From Norana najaformis (Eukaryota; Annelida; Clitellata; Crassiclitellata; Hormogastridae), in NCBI GenBank assembly GCA_964023275.1, contig OZ029919.1, positions 10,494,202-10,558,201 of the forward strand: 64,000 nt of DNA, written 5' to 3'. Under the pieces are notes generated by a model. That model ran no database searches and had not been told where the DNA came from. It saw only the letters and a program-made list of their open reading frames with translations. How positions within the stretch are numbered: the first letter of the stretch is position 1; each line of letters begins with the position of its first letter. Position numbers and translations under genes: made by a program. Below are positions 11,226-22,029 of the stretch, in pieces.

Positions 11226-11305
11226 GGGGTGCACAATAGTCTAGTGGTTAGAGTGCTGGACTGTCAATTGAGAAATCGGGGGTTCAAATCCCCACCGGGT
11301 CAAAT
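11226..11305 (+). repeat. SINE with tRNA-Asp-like head
   Basis: ATAGTCTAGTGGTTAGAGTG matches a tRNA D-arm/A-box. An anticodon-like loop CTGTCAA (GTC) follows, then GGGGGTTCAAATCCCCA (T-arm/B-box) and GGGTCA. The acceptor stem does not pair (TGCACAA against CCGGGTC), so it is not a functional tRNA. A related head in reverse orientation lies at 40716-40806, giving a family. Confidence 0.6.
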
Positions 11306-11329
11306 TTGTTTTTGGATTTCCATTTGCAC

Positions 11330-11490
11330 CCCCTAACCAACTCAGCTATAATTAGTACACTGACTGAACAATGTCAGAGGGAAGATCAGGTGGCGAGTGA
11401 GATGGCTAGCCACCCGCCCTATTGTGCCGTGGCTAAGAGAAATGAAGTCGCTAACACTACACACCTATTGCTGCCTCAGGCGCCATAGAA
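11330..11490. repeat. Dispersed repeat shared with about 24610-24800
   Basis: AATGTCAGAGGGAAGATCAGGTGGCGAGTG..GCCACCCGCCCTATTGTGCC is clearly related to CCCTGTCAGTGGAAAGATCAAACGGCGAGGAAAG..GCCACCCACCCTCATATTGCC near 24685-24745. Both then run through GCTAACACT and end in gapped similarity. It may be the body of the tRNA-like SINE. Confidence 0.5.
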
Positions 11491-11504
11491 GGGATTGCTT
11501 ACGT

Positions 11505-11660
11505 TCTGATGATGATAACGACGACGACGACGGTGATAACATTGATGACAATGACTACAAAGAAAGTGAAGACGATGTATGTGATAATGGTGATGATTAC
11601 AACGACGATGACGAGGTGACGACAACGACGACGACGATGATGGTGGTGATGTTTGCCTGT
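11505..11660. repeat. (GAT/GAC)n trinucleotide tract
   Basis: GATGATGATAACGACGACGACGG and similar. It creates Asp-rich and His-rich frames on both strands that are not coding evidence. Confidence 0.85.
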
Positions 11661-12059
11661 GTTGTGGCATTGGTTGAGGTATATGCAGTGTTTGCAGGAG
11701 GCCATGGCGGTACGGCAGTGCTTCGGAGGGAAGGTGATGGGATTGCGCTGGAGTGGTGCTGAACAGGTGACGCAACAGGTCGTTGTCCTCAGAGCAGACG
11801 ATGCCGTTGGCCGCCGAACGGAGGGCGTCTGGAAAGCTGCCTTACACACATCCAAACAGGCAGACACTGACTGACAGAGATAAACATGTGCCATTTAGAT
11901 TGTTATCATTATAATTTTTAATACTCAAAAAGAAAACAACGCAGACAGACTTTGAAAAATGGAAGTAGAGGAATATCTAGACAAAGACGAACAAGATACG
12001 AGATTGAGAAACAATGAGAAAGCAGAAGCTCAGGAAATATGAAAGAATCGATCGTCATA

Positions 12060-12072
12060 ACCATCGTTGTCA

Positions 12073-12134
<62 letters not shown>

Positions 12135-12140
12135 GTAGAG
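12060..12140. repeat. (CGT)n to (AGT)n microsatellite
   Basis: A pure run of CGT triplets switches to GTA/AGT triplets near 12100. Confidence 0.9.
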
Positions 12141-12469
12141 AGTTTTAGAGTAGGACAGAGTTGCAAGTGGTCAGTGTTAGTCTGTTAATGTAGGTTTAAT
12201 GAAGGGACAATGAAGATTTGGGTAAGACAGCATTTTTAAAGACTGTTTAAAGTCGAATGAAACTCGTTGACAAGTATGTACGCCTTCAGCTCATAACATA
12301 AATGGGAGCGCGTCCGATTCAACCGCCATCCGCTTCGTCTCAACATAGATGGGAATTCTTCCCGTTCAATTCCCAACCGCTTCGACTCATAACATAAATG
12401 GGGGCTCATCTCAAAACTTGTTAGTTAAAGATGTCTGAAACGTTGTTTGAAAAAGTCATCTGGAGTCGT

Positions 12470-12720
12470 CCGAAGAGTCATATAGAAATTCGTCCGAAAA
12501 TTCGTTTGCAATTCTTCTGACTCATCCGTCGGGTTCGGCATTCTGTCCAGTTCTTTCGACTCGTCAACCGCTCCGTTCAGCTCTTCCGTTTGACCCATCG
12601 TTCAGTTCAATTCGTTCGACTGGTCCAGTGCTGTGTCCAGCTCGTCCATCTGGATCAGTGTTCCGTCCAGCTCTGTCGATTGGGCCATCTATCCGTCTAA
12701 TCCTTTCGTCTGGAAAAATA
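12470..12720. repeat. Degenerate tandem repeat, TTCGTCCGACTGGTCCAGTG-like units
   Basis: Variants of GTCCAGCTCGTCCATCTGG, TTCAATTCGTTCGACTGGTC and CCGTCCAGCTCTGTCGATTGG follow one another. The repeats keep the minus strand open for 100 codons (charged, Arg-rich), but no start, domain or splice context supports a gene. Confidence 0.5.
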
Positions 12721-12879
12721 TTCTCTTCTGTTTCTCCGACATGCCTGGCGCTTCGTTCATCGCAGAAGACTCGTTTGAGTATCTCTTCTCTCCGGTTTAT
12801 CCCCTTTGACCGAGCATCGTGTGGCCTACGACGACCCGTGCGAATATTTTTCCTCGACCGACTGTTAAACATATACCAA

Positions 12880-15060
12880 CATTCGGGATGGTCCAGTGTT
12901 ATGCGCTTGGCCTTTGGTGGCCGTCAACACCTAGGTAAGAGGCCTTGCGCTTTTGCGGACCTTGGGCCTTACTTCCGCCTCTTGGTTGCCTGTCGGCACA
13001 GAACCAATTTTCTACTTTATTTAAACCTTGATAAGAGTTGGAGACTTGTGTAATTTTGAAGCGGGTTATTGGATTTTAGGAGCATGGATTGATCTTAATT
13101 ATTTTTTTTGCAAAAAAGTTGTAGGAGTTGGTTGCTTAAGGTTACAATTTTGGATAACAACGATAGCAAGGATGGTGATAGGGGGTTTGCGTAATTGTCA
13201 ATAACGAGTACATGAAAATTTTTGGTGTCTTGAAGTTTTGGGTGATGAGTTCTTTTGGGCATTTTTGGTTCTAATTTCCTAGTAGTTGGAGAGTTGTTTG
13301 TTGGGCGTTTTGCGCATTGCGTTTGCTAACCAACCTTTTGAGTTCAGGTTCTGTTTCCACATCATGTTGTGTATATTGCTGTTCTAACAGAACATTTGAG
13401 TCCTTTGACTTTGTTTCACTCGTATCTGTTTTTTATCTCGTAGGCCTACATGTTTATTAGTCTTAATGGCTGTTTTTCGACCAGGTATGAAATTATGCTG
13501 CACATTTTGATTGTCCATTGGGTTATTTGATGCTCTGCGCATTTGGTTCTGCCCGGAATATCCAATGCTCTGGTATATTGTTAGTGGTTGATGATGAAGT
13601 GATAATATTTCGATCTTTGGGTGTTGTTTTCACGTTGTGCCTGTTGCGGTGTGGTCTCATATTGATGAGTTTGAGATGAGAATTTTCTGGTTTCATTTAG
13701 GTCTGGCATTTTCTTTCCAATAACGACCAGGGACTTGCAAATGGACGACAGTGCAACAAGAAGTCTAGTAGGCCTTCGCTTTGGAGCAAGTGTATTTGAA
13801 CCACATAACTGTCCTTTGTGGATCACTTGGGACGGCGGACGGTTTGCACTGATTCTCTGTTATTTTAAATTTGCCTCCTAAGGCTGTTGACTTCAGTAGG
13901 CCCTACACTCTAACCAGAGTTGGTTTTGTCAAGGGTTGAGGTTCAATCCACAACCGCGACTAAAATCAACCCCGAATTGTCGGCTTTGGCCTACCCGGCA
14001 TACTCTTCCTCGGCAAAATTCATTCCACGCTCCAGAGTGATAAATGCACAGCCATAAGGCCAAGTGCCAAGTGGCAGATTTAAGAAAAACACATCAGGTT
14101 CTAGGTTTTTGCTTTGCTTAGTTGAGTTCATAATAACCTTGCAGTAGGTGCTGCAATGAATGTACAGCCATTTAGACCTGCAAAACCTCCACCATTTTTA
14201 TCGTCGACTGGCTGCAGGTCTGTGTTGTCGGAAGTTTTGGGAATGTTCGACCTCTAGATCACACGTCAAGACTACAGCCTTGATCGAAATTCTTAGTTTG
14301 AAATGTTCACTTTAAAATCGAATTAATACTTTTCCTCACTTTAAAATCGAATTAATACTTTTTCTAAAAAACTCTAATTAATACTGTTTTGTGGTTAGCA
14401 GAAATGTAATTGTTTCACGCCGTTTCTTGTTGCATAATACACTAATATAATCAGTTGTAAATTTATATAAATGATGGAAATATAGCAACTCAGTTAAGGG
14501 CACGAGTGGCATTTATCGCTGGAGTTTTCCAACAGTTTCTTCTCAGTTTAGTCAGGATGTTGCATTTAAAATCCTCCCAGAACTCGTTTACTCACAAATT
14601 GAAAATCTAATGTTCAACGGAAATTTCAACAGAGATGGTCACGCTATCTAAACAAGAATTTGACAATTCAGGATCCTCATCAAACAAACATAGTGCTGTT
14701 TAAACATAGACTTACGTTGCAAAATGAATCTCTGAATTATTACAAGAAGGCATCAGTGTCTAAACAAGACCATTACAATACAAAATCGTTATCAAACAAG
14801 TCGCTAAGAAAGATAATAGTAAAATATGTTCTTGCTAGGCAGTTGATGTATTAGGCATCCTATTTTCAAATGATTTGTTGACAAATTGAAGCACTGTGGT
14901 GATTTTGGGGGTAGACATGCAAGATCTTATCACCCAGATTGGCGAAACGCAGAGAGCTATGCACTATTAAAATAGGATACACAAGTGCAGAGGTCCGCGA
15001 GAAATCATGGAGAGATGGTATATACTTTAAAGTTCCATGGTTAAAATATAACAACTGAAA
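12880..15060. other. No recognisable gene
   Basis: AT-rich sequence. Frames are short, and neither a protein family nor an RNA gene is recognised. There is a small direct repeat, CTTTAAAATCGAATTAATACTTTT, at 14309-14362. Confidence 0.5.
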
Positions 15061-15075
15061 TTTAAAGGACCTTTT

Positions 15076-15533
15076 TGTCACAGCAGTGTCAGATTCCTCT
15101 CGATTCACAACCCACGCAGCAGCCAGTCCAGACGATGACGATGCGGAGCACCCGCGGAAGGACGGCGACACCTGGCGACCGCAATGTCAATAGACGCCTT
15201 TCGTCACGCACTTGACGAACCCTCCGGAACGAATGTCTAACGGACATGGGTAAACGATGCGGGGGCCATCTGGTGGTCACCCGCCGACCGACACGAAAGG
15301 CGCTCGACACCCTAATGAGCGATCGTCGCCCTATGAATAGGGGCATCTGTTATATGCCATAAAGTCATAAACTCGTGTAGGCTGTGAGGAGGAACTGTAT
15401 ATAAGGACTGGTTAGAGGTTGTACATTAAGATCCGTAGTTGTTTTCATTAAATCTCAGAAACTTCCCTTTCGGCTCGAGTTAAATCAGCGTCACGATTCC
15501 GGACGCCACGCTAGAGCCGACAGAGTCGTGACC
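15076..15533 (+). mobile_element. Solo LTR with 5-bp target duplication CTTTT
   Basis: Starts TGTCACAGCAGTG and ends GAGTCGTGACC; 15071-15075 and 15534-15538 are both CTTTT. Inside are a TATATAAGG promoter box (15399-15407) and an ATTAAA signal near 15449. LTRs normally end in CA, so the last base has probably mutated. No internal region or second LTR is found, consistent with recombination between LTRs. Ty3/Gypsy-like termini are likely but not proven. It is more GC-rich than its flanks. Confidence 0.7.
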
Positions 15534-16020
15534 CTTTTCTAACCATCATGTTTTTCATCAAAATTTTGACTACCTTATTTAGCCATCAGAAAATTCTGTG
15601 AGCCCTTGGATCTGTGTCTGGGTGTTCAAATTCTATGCCATAATATTTTTCTGAGCTGCAGAATTCCTATATCAACAATATTTAATTTTTTAAAGAGAAC
15701 AATGACCGCTGATTTATTATGTTTTCTTTGTTTTCACAGCAAATCTTCTTGCCACTGACCTAAGCATCAAAGATTTATGTAACATGCTTAAAAAATAAAC
15801 GACTTTTAATTGGCTAACTAAACATTATTCAATTTGCAAAGATGATTGCTTAACTCGTGTGTTAGATTAAATTCGAAGTTCACACATCATATTTACTAAT
15901 ACAAAATCACTGGGAAAGAAATTTTGAAAAGTTTCGATTGATCATTTCACGAATGTCTAGCAACCGACATCTAAGTAAATATAAGTGAAACTTGTATTTA
16001 CAGTCATTAGCCAAAATAGC

Positions 16021-16517
16021 TTACAATCTGAGAAAAAAAGCCATGACAGCACAAAAGAAGAGCTGAATCATTGACGTTCCGATATAGGCCACGCAGTTTC
16101 GTGGTCGGCTGTTTGTGGTCGATTTCATTAGGATGCGAGGAGTTGTTTCCACGCTGGTTGGATTTGTTGTAGTAAAGACTTTCGGGACACGCATCGTTGT
16201 TGTACAGGTTGGTGTTGTAGCATTAACGCTGTATTCAGCTGTAGACAGAACAAAATTTCTAGAGTCAACATTTTGCAGTAATAAAGCACACATTTTCTCC
16301 AGAAAAGATACCAAACTAAAATTTAATTTTTATGTGATGTCTTTTCAAATGTTAGTGGGGAATACTACATGTAGATTTACACGATGTTATTATTTTTTAC
16401 TTGAATAACTGATTTTGTACTTACTTTCACAGCGTGAACCAGTCCATCCTTCAAGGCATTGGCATCTGCATGTTGTTCTGTCTGTGTCCGCACAGTTCAG
16501 ACAGTATGAGTTGCAAT
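16021..16517 (-). CDS. 3' end of an EGF-like, Thr-rich, membrane- or GPI-anchored protein
   Basis: Two exons. Exon 16425-16517 (93 bases, phase 1-1, as usual for EGF modules) follows an AG acceptor (TGATCAG) and ends at a consensus donor (A|GTAAGT). It reads CNSYCLNC, then CRCQCLEGWTGSRCE, an EGF-like module with the C-x-C...GWxGxxCE ending. The last exon, 16021-16238, follows TTCTGTCTACAG in matching phase. It encodes a Thr-rich stalk (NATTPTCTTTMRV, TTTNPTSVETTPRI) and a final hydrophobic segment (SMIQLFFCAVMAFFL) before TAA, which could be a transmembrane helix or a GPI signal. Upstream exons are not located; a donor-like AACTGCT|GTAAGT lies near 16890-16900. Such EGF modules also accompany some CAP proteins, and this gene sits between two CAP copies, but a link is conjecture. 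Confidence 0.65.
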
Positions 16518-16519
16518 CT

Positions 16520-17550
16520 GATCAATATAATAAGAAATAGCTGCGAATAAGATGCTGTGCATTAACATGATATAATCAATTGATTCCTATAATCTAATCT
16601 AACGGTTCACATAATCTAATCTAATGGCTCCTATACCTTTTTCATCGCATTGCACAATGCATCAGTTGATGGTCGCTTAAAGTCAGATCATAGTCATTAC
16701 CTTACTTTAGCTTACCTATCTGTATCTTTCCTAACAGTAAACCTGTGTCTTATCTTACGCTGCCTTACTTTACCCTATTTTTAGCTCATCTTACCTTGCT
16801 TATCTTCTAACCTTACCTCATCTTACTGGAGTACGTGATTTTGTAGCATTAGCTAGAATGTACAACAGTTTTTGCCTTCTAGGCTGATAAAGTTTTCAAA
16901 CTTACAGCAGTTGGAATCGCTCATTTAACAATCATCTGCAAAATCCAAACAATACAATTGATTAAACAATAAATTAATACTCGAATCGCTTCTTAATCGG
17001 TTAATGTGTAGAGGGTTTGCTAGGGAGCAACATTCAAATACAAAATCGAGCTAACGCAGACCATCAAAACACCGAACGCTATTAATTAAAAGATACCAAA
17101 ACATTTAAGACTAATGAAGATCGCCTAATTATTTTTATCTAATCGAATCTATCTAAACCACTCAGGCTAATAAGATGAACCAAAACATCCAAGGCTAGCC
17201 GATACTATCTAAACATGCATTGCTTCTACAAACAATATAATACAAATAATTTGAAAGCAGGTGATCCAATATCTGATCATAAAATCAGGATCGCAGAATA
17301 GATATTTCGCATTTTGTATGTCCCTAAAAAGTTAAGATGAGGAGACCAATTTATTCTTAACTGGCGATCAAAAATTTAAAACTGCGTAAATTGCAATAGG
17401 GAAATGTTTGGTGCGATTCGGTTGTCTTTTTGTTAAAAGAGCTGAAAGAAAAACAGGCATAAACTACAGACTGTTGTGTTTGGATTCGCAAAAATTATAA
17501 GAAAATGGAAGAAAGGGCATGCATATCTATAGGTCACTCTTTTTGAAAAG
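16520..17550. other. Presumed intron or intergenic sequence
   Basis: Contains repeated CTTACC/CTTACT words (16690-16830) and AT-rich sequence. No gene is recognised apart from the donor-like site near 16895. Confidence 0.4.
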
Positions 17551-17559
17551 TATTGGTTT

Positions 17560-18240
17560 CGAATTTGAGGGTGAGGCCCGATGAGATGTTATGCTGGCTC
17601 TGTTATTGCCTCTTCTAATCTGTCGCTTTACATTAAATCCTTCAGTCTATTATATCTACTCTCCTCCCTCAGCTTCCCATTATCTACCGCTACTTTGCAG
17701 TGCAGCTATTTACTCTCTGCAACATTCCCAACCTACTCTTCTTCGCAAACTCTTTACCATCCAATCAACCCGCTTGACCAATTCATCCTCTTATCTCACT
17801 CTGGCCTGTCCCTTTTTAAACTACTCATCTTAAGTTCTCTAACCGATCCATATGCTACACTGCACCATGACTCTGGAACGATCTCACTCCTGAATTTCGA
17901 AAATTCTACGTTCTTCACCCACCATCAGCTGTCTCAAGTCCCCTATTAATTACTCCTTAGGCATTCCACTGAAAACTGGAGTCTCGCCTTCCCAAGAAAT
18001 CTTACCCTGATCCATCCAATCCAGTGATTTCCCATTACTCTCAACCTAACAAGAACACAGTATACCAGCTCCTCTACCTTCTTCTCTCTGGTCTTTTGGC
18101 AACCGGACTTTTTTCTTCTCGTAGCATCTTTGGACAATCCCTCAGATTTGGCGCAGCGCTCGTAAATAACCTGGTGTCCTGCGCTAAGCTTTAAAGTAGC
18201 GCTTTAGAAATTCGCGAGCTATACGATTACGATTATAGTT
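17560..18240 (+). pseudogene. LINE 3' end: RT C-terminus plus (ATTACG)n tail
   Basis: One frame reads AP*LWNDLTPEFRKFY near 17865-17910, the CR1-like C-terminal motif with one stop. The 3' part (GGCATTCCACTGAAAACTGG..) parallels the 3' UTR of the element at 28368-29877. The end, TTTAGAAATTCGCGAGCTATACGATTACGATTATAG, is a variant of the GAAATCTCGAGATTACGATTACG tail seen in other copies. It ends at the start of duplication copy B. Confidence 0.65.
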
Positions 18241-18307
18241 AAAGGAGGCCTGATGAGCTGATGTGATGCGTCTGAAGATAAATCAATTCTAGAGATGCAA
18301 TAGAAAA

Positions 18308-18437
18308 CACTGGCCAACAGAAAAACATTTTTTTCTTGTTGCCTTCGGTTTTAGACCTGTTCTTGGGGTAATTTTGGGCGCTGATTCAGAAAATGTCATT
18401 GGATTGAGTGCATCAGGTCTAGTTTCTGAGATATCGT
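18308..18437 (+). repeat. Left terminal inverted repeat of the CACTA-like element
   Basis: Pairs with 20819-20937. The outer 12 bases are identical; blocks TTGTTGCCT, TTAGACCTGTTC, GCTGATTC, TCAGGTCTAGTTTC and GAGATATC match the reverse complement of the right end with small indels. Confidence 0.8.
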
Positions 18438-18917
18438 CGATTTTGTAAAGAAAACCCAGTCCACTCTTTAAACGATGTCTTTGGCAAAACTAAAATGTTA
18501 TAATAAGCTTTATTTATGGCTAATTATAATTCTTGCTGATTCATATAATGCCTACATCCTTATAATGTAAAATCAGCATATCTTGCCGCGTGCTGAGATA
18601 TTGCTGATTCAACGAAATAACTATTCCGTAGCCTACAGCTTACTCAGCACTAAATTCATGGCCTCATTTAGAATTTATTTGTGCTAATACTGCGTTTCAT
18701 GGTTTCGAACTATGTAAATAGATTATGCTGAAGTCAGCATTTATAGCCTATATAAACCGCCTACTGAAAGCTAGAGCAGCCGCAGTCGTCTTAGGGCATA
18801 TTAAGAGTTGGTCGCAAGAACAATCTGTGAATGTGAGCATTAAATAACAACTGTACATGTTCTTACTATTTTTTAGGTTAGTCATTTAATTCCTCAGATG
18901 CGAACATCCTTAAGGTT

Positions 18918-20621
18918 ATGGCTACTTCCAGACGGAGCTGCATTAACCATCCAGACATATTCTGCTACATTTGTGGGGAATACACACTAAAAGCAAACAG
19001 GAAACCGATTTCTGAGTTTGTAAAAAGAGCATATGTAGGTTATTTTGGTGTCAAACTTGGAGATCAAGATAAGCAATGGGCTCCTCATACAGTATGCAAA
19101 ACTTGTATTGAACAATTGCGCCACTGGACAATTGGAAAGAGAAGCTGCCTGAAATTTGGTGTACCGATGGTTTGGAGGGAACAGATAAACCACTTCGACG
19201 ACTGTTACTTTTGTATGGTTAATATCATAGGCATCAATCGAAATAATCGTCACAAGTTGTCTTACCCTGATATACCTTCAGCCAGGAGACCTGTTCCGCA
19301 TTCGGATATTGTACCAGTTCCACCTTTTCGCGAACTACCTCAGCTCTCAGACGATGAGACTTGCATGTCCAATATCGGACAAGATGACGAAAGTGAAGAA
19401 AGTGGGGGCAGTGACAGTGATTTCCAATCAACTTCACACAGTGAACGTTTTGACCAAAAAGAGTTGAGTGATCTGATCAGGGACTTAAATCTTTCCAAAG
19501 AGTCCTCTGAATTGCTTGCGTCCAGACTAAAGGAAAAGAATGCACTTCAGCCTGGAACGAAAATTACAATTTATAGAAACAGAGAAAAGGATTTGCTGCC
19601 ATTCTTTACCGAAGACAACAACCTAGTATTCTGTAATGACATCAGCAACTTATTGAAGAAAATTGGTCTGTCGGATTACAGACCAGATGAGTGGCGTCTT
19701 TTTATCGACAGTTCAAAACGTAGTCTGAAATGTGTGCTTTAAAATAACGGCAACAAATTTGGTTCTATTCCAATCGGTCACTCCACCAGGATGAAAGAAG
19801 AGTACAATGCCATCTCTTTAGTACTGGAAAAGATAAAATACAAAGAACATCAATGGGTAATTTGTGTAGACTTGAAGATGGTAAATTTCCTCCTTGGTCA
19901 ACAAAGTGGCTACACAAAGTATCCCTGCTTTTTGTGTCTTTGGGACAGTAGAGCCAAGCATGAACATTGGACAAGAAAAGATTGGCCTTCGAGGAAAGAC
20001 ATGGTGGTTGGAGCTCAAAATGTAATCAAGGAATCTTTGGTGGCACGAGATAGGATCATACTGCCACCACTACATATAAAGCTAGGCCTGATGAAAGAAT
20101 TTGTCAGGGCTTTGAATAAAGAAGGTTCATGCTTCGAATACATAGTACACAAGTTACCAGGAATTACAATGGAAAAATTGAAGGCTGGAATCTTCGATGG
20201 TCCACAGATCAGGCAACTTATGAATGACCCACTTTTCATACCATCAATGAATGAAATCGAATCTTGTGCCTGGTCTTCCTTTGTTCTTGTAACTAAAAAT
20301 TTTCTTGGCAACAAGAAGGCAGACAATTATGCACAACTAGTAGAGGATATGCTTCTTCATTTCAACAAGCTTGGCTGCAACATGAGCATTAAAGTCCATT
20401 ATCTCCACAGTCACTTAGATCGCTTTCCAGAGAATCTTGGTGACTTCAGCGAAGAGCAAGGTGAAAGATTTCACCAAGACATCAAAACAATGGAAAATCG
20501 ATATCAAGGAAGATGGGATGCACACATGATGGCAGACTATTGCTGGAATATTATGCGCGATTGTTCCGGCAGATGCCACACTCGGAAATCGTACAAAAGG
20601 AGCTTCTTCGGTGTCGAATGA
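18918..20621 (+). pseudogene. Transposase-like protein of the CACTA-like element, one in-frame TAA
   Basis: 568 codons in one frame, broken only by TAA at codon 275 (19740-19742). The N-terminus has paired cysteines (C16-x2-C19, C60-x2-C63, then C96-x2-C99), a zinc-binding arrangement. An acidic Ser-rich linker follows. The catalytic-looking part contains FIDSSKRSLK (D264), CVDLKM (D318), a CFLC pair (C337, C340) and FPENLGDFSEEQGERFHQD (E512/E513/E516). A DDE triad with a Cys pair after the second Asp fits CMC-type transposases. From memory, close relatives are common in invertebrate genomes as uncharacterised proteins. The context CVL(stop)NNGNKFGSIP suggests a single base change in a Leu or Gln codon. 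Loss is therefore recent, or the stop is an error. Confidence 0.8.
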
Positions 20622-20818
20622 CTTGAAATTTTTATAACAAACTTGTTCCGTTTGGTATCATATAAGTACAGTTTCAGGTACTACCATTTTCTTTTAAGTA
20701 TTTGTATTATTATGTTTATTTAGTGTATCACATAATAAATTGAGCACTACATAATTATAGCTATAGCCTTATGTTTTATGGGCGAGCAGAGGCAAGGACT
20801 GGTATATGGCATAATGTT

Positions 20819-20937
20819 CTATATCTCGAAAACTAGACCTGCTGGGAGAAAACTGGTGCCTTTTCTGGAATCAGCAGGTCAAATATACCCAGAAACAGTT
20901 CTAACATTTGAGGCAACAAATTATGTGTTGGCCAGTG
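20819..20937 (-). repeat. Right terminal inverted repeat of the CACTA-like element
   Basis: Inverse partner of 18308-18437. The short frame running across it (20778-20960) is therefore not a gene. Confidence 0.8.
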
Positions 20938-21955
20938 AAATTAATGCTATAGCGTTTTAATTTGTATTTCGTGAGAATCAGTTTTAATTGCCTTAGTAGC
21001 CTACCTGTCAATATATGTTTGTGATAACTTGGGAAAAAACTAAGCACAGGGCATTAGGTTATTAAACGCATATGATACATTATATTCTACAGTACAATAC
21101 AAAGTTTGCCTAAGTTACCATTTGTTGATCAGTCAGTATTGTCCGCTTATGTTTATTGGAATCTGCCGGTTATTAAACACCTTCAAAATTCAAATAAATT
21201 ATAAATGTTTAAACCAAATGCAACAAATCAAAGCTTAATAAAAGCGAACCTTTACAGAGTCCATAGTCACACCAGAATGAACCACTTTCACATTCGGTGC
21301 ATTCCTCACCGAGTTTGTATTGCACTTCGGTTGAATCAAATTCACTGAAAATTACATAGAGTTTAATTAGACGATTTTACCATTATATAATTGCCATTGT
21401 TAGGTCCATGACAAGACAATCGTTCATTTATTGCACGCCATTAAGGCGTAGTTAGAAGGATATTTTGGCCTCTAAGACGCGATAAGTTCATCAAACCCTG
21501 CTATTTTTCAACTTTCATCTCGCCCTAATTTTATTTTATAAGTCTAAAGCCTAAATTCATTAGTATTTCGGTTAAAATATGAGATTAGGCATATACACTA
21601 TGGCACACATACATATATGAACATATACACTGTGTTCGTCCTGTGCGAAGCAGAAGCCTAATACTAAACTAAATTTTGCAAAAATTTTGACTTTTATAGA
21701 AACGGCAATAATTGCATGATTGTTATACCACAGAAATGAGGTTGTTCCGTATACTCCACTAATAACTGCTAAAAACTTCACAGTACCTTTCACCTTGGAA
21801 AAGACACTAAGTTAGCTGAGCATCATAGTAAACACTTCCATTATCAGTTAAACGACTGCACTGGCGCAGGTCACATCCAAAACTTGTCAAGTAGACAGAG
21901 CTCATCTAAACAATAAGAATAAATTAGACCATTTAACCAAGCATGTCAAAAAAAA

Positions 21956-22029
21956 TTCGAAATTCTTAAATTTATTTTATAGGCTGATGTGTACCCATCA
22001 GCCCGTAAAATAAATTTAAGAATTTCGAA
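21956..22029. repeat. 34-bp inverted repeat with 6-base loop in CAP-B intron 2
   Basis: TTCGAAATTCTTAAATTTATTTTATAGGCTGATG is followed after TGTACC by its reverse complement with two mismatches. The left arm is ancestral (compare copy A near 1100-1130), so the right arm is an inverted duplicate of unique sequence. Confidence 0.85.

Larger units (their letters stand above)
18308..20937 (+). mobile_element. 2.63-kb CACTA/EnSpm-like DNA transposon
   Basis: The ends are CACTGGCCAACA (18308-18319) and its exact inverse TGTTGGCCAGTG (20926-20937). Imperfect similarity continues inward for about 120-130 bases on each side (TTGTTGCCT, GGTCTAGTTTYYGAGATAT). AAA flanks both ends. Copy A lacks the element: near 97-101 it reads straight through CAAAACTAATGC, so the ends are confirmed by an empty paralogous site. 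CACTG termini with a 3-bp target duplication fit the CACTA/EnSpm (CMC) superfamily. The element contains a single intronless reading frame interrupted by one stop. Confidence 0.85.

Noticed and set aside
11226-11305. Functional tRNA-Asp gene
   Set aside because: The A-box, GTC-like loop and B-box are present but the acceptor stem does not pair and the anticodon stem has a mismatch; a related copy at 40716 points to a SINE.
12564-12872. Arg-rich 102-codon minus-strand protein
   Set aside because: Open frame follows a degenerate tandem repeat; no domain, start context or splice support.
20778-20960. Small plus-strand gene after the transposase
   Set aside because: It lies over the right terminal inverted repeat and crosses the element boundary.
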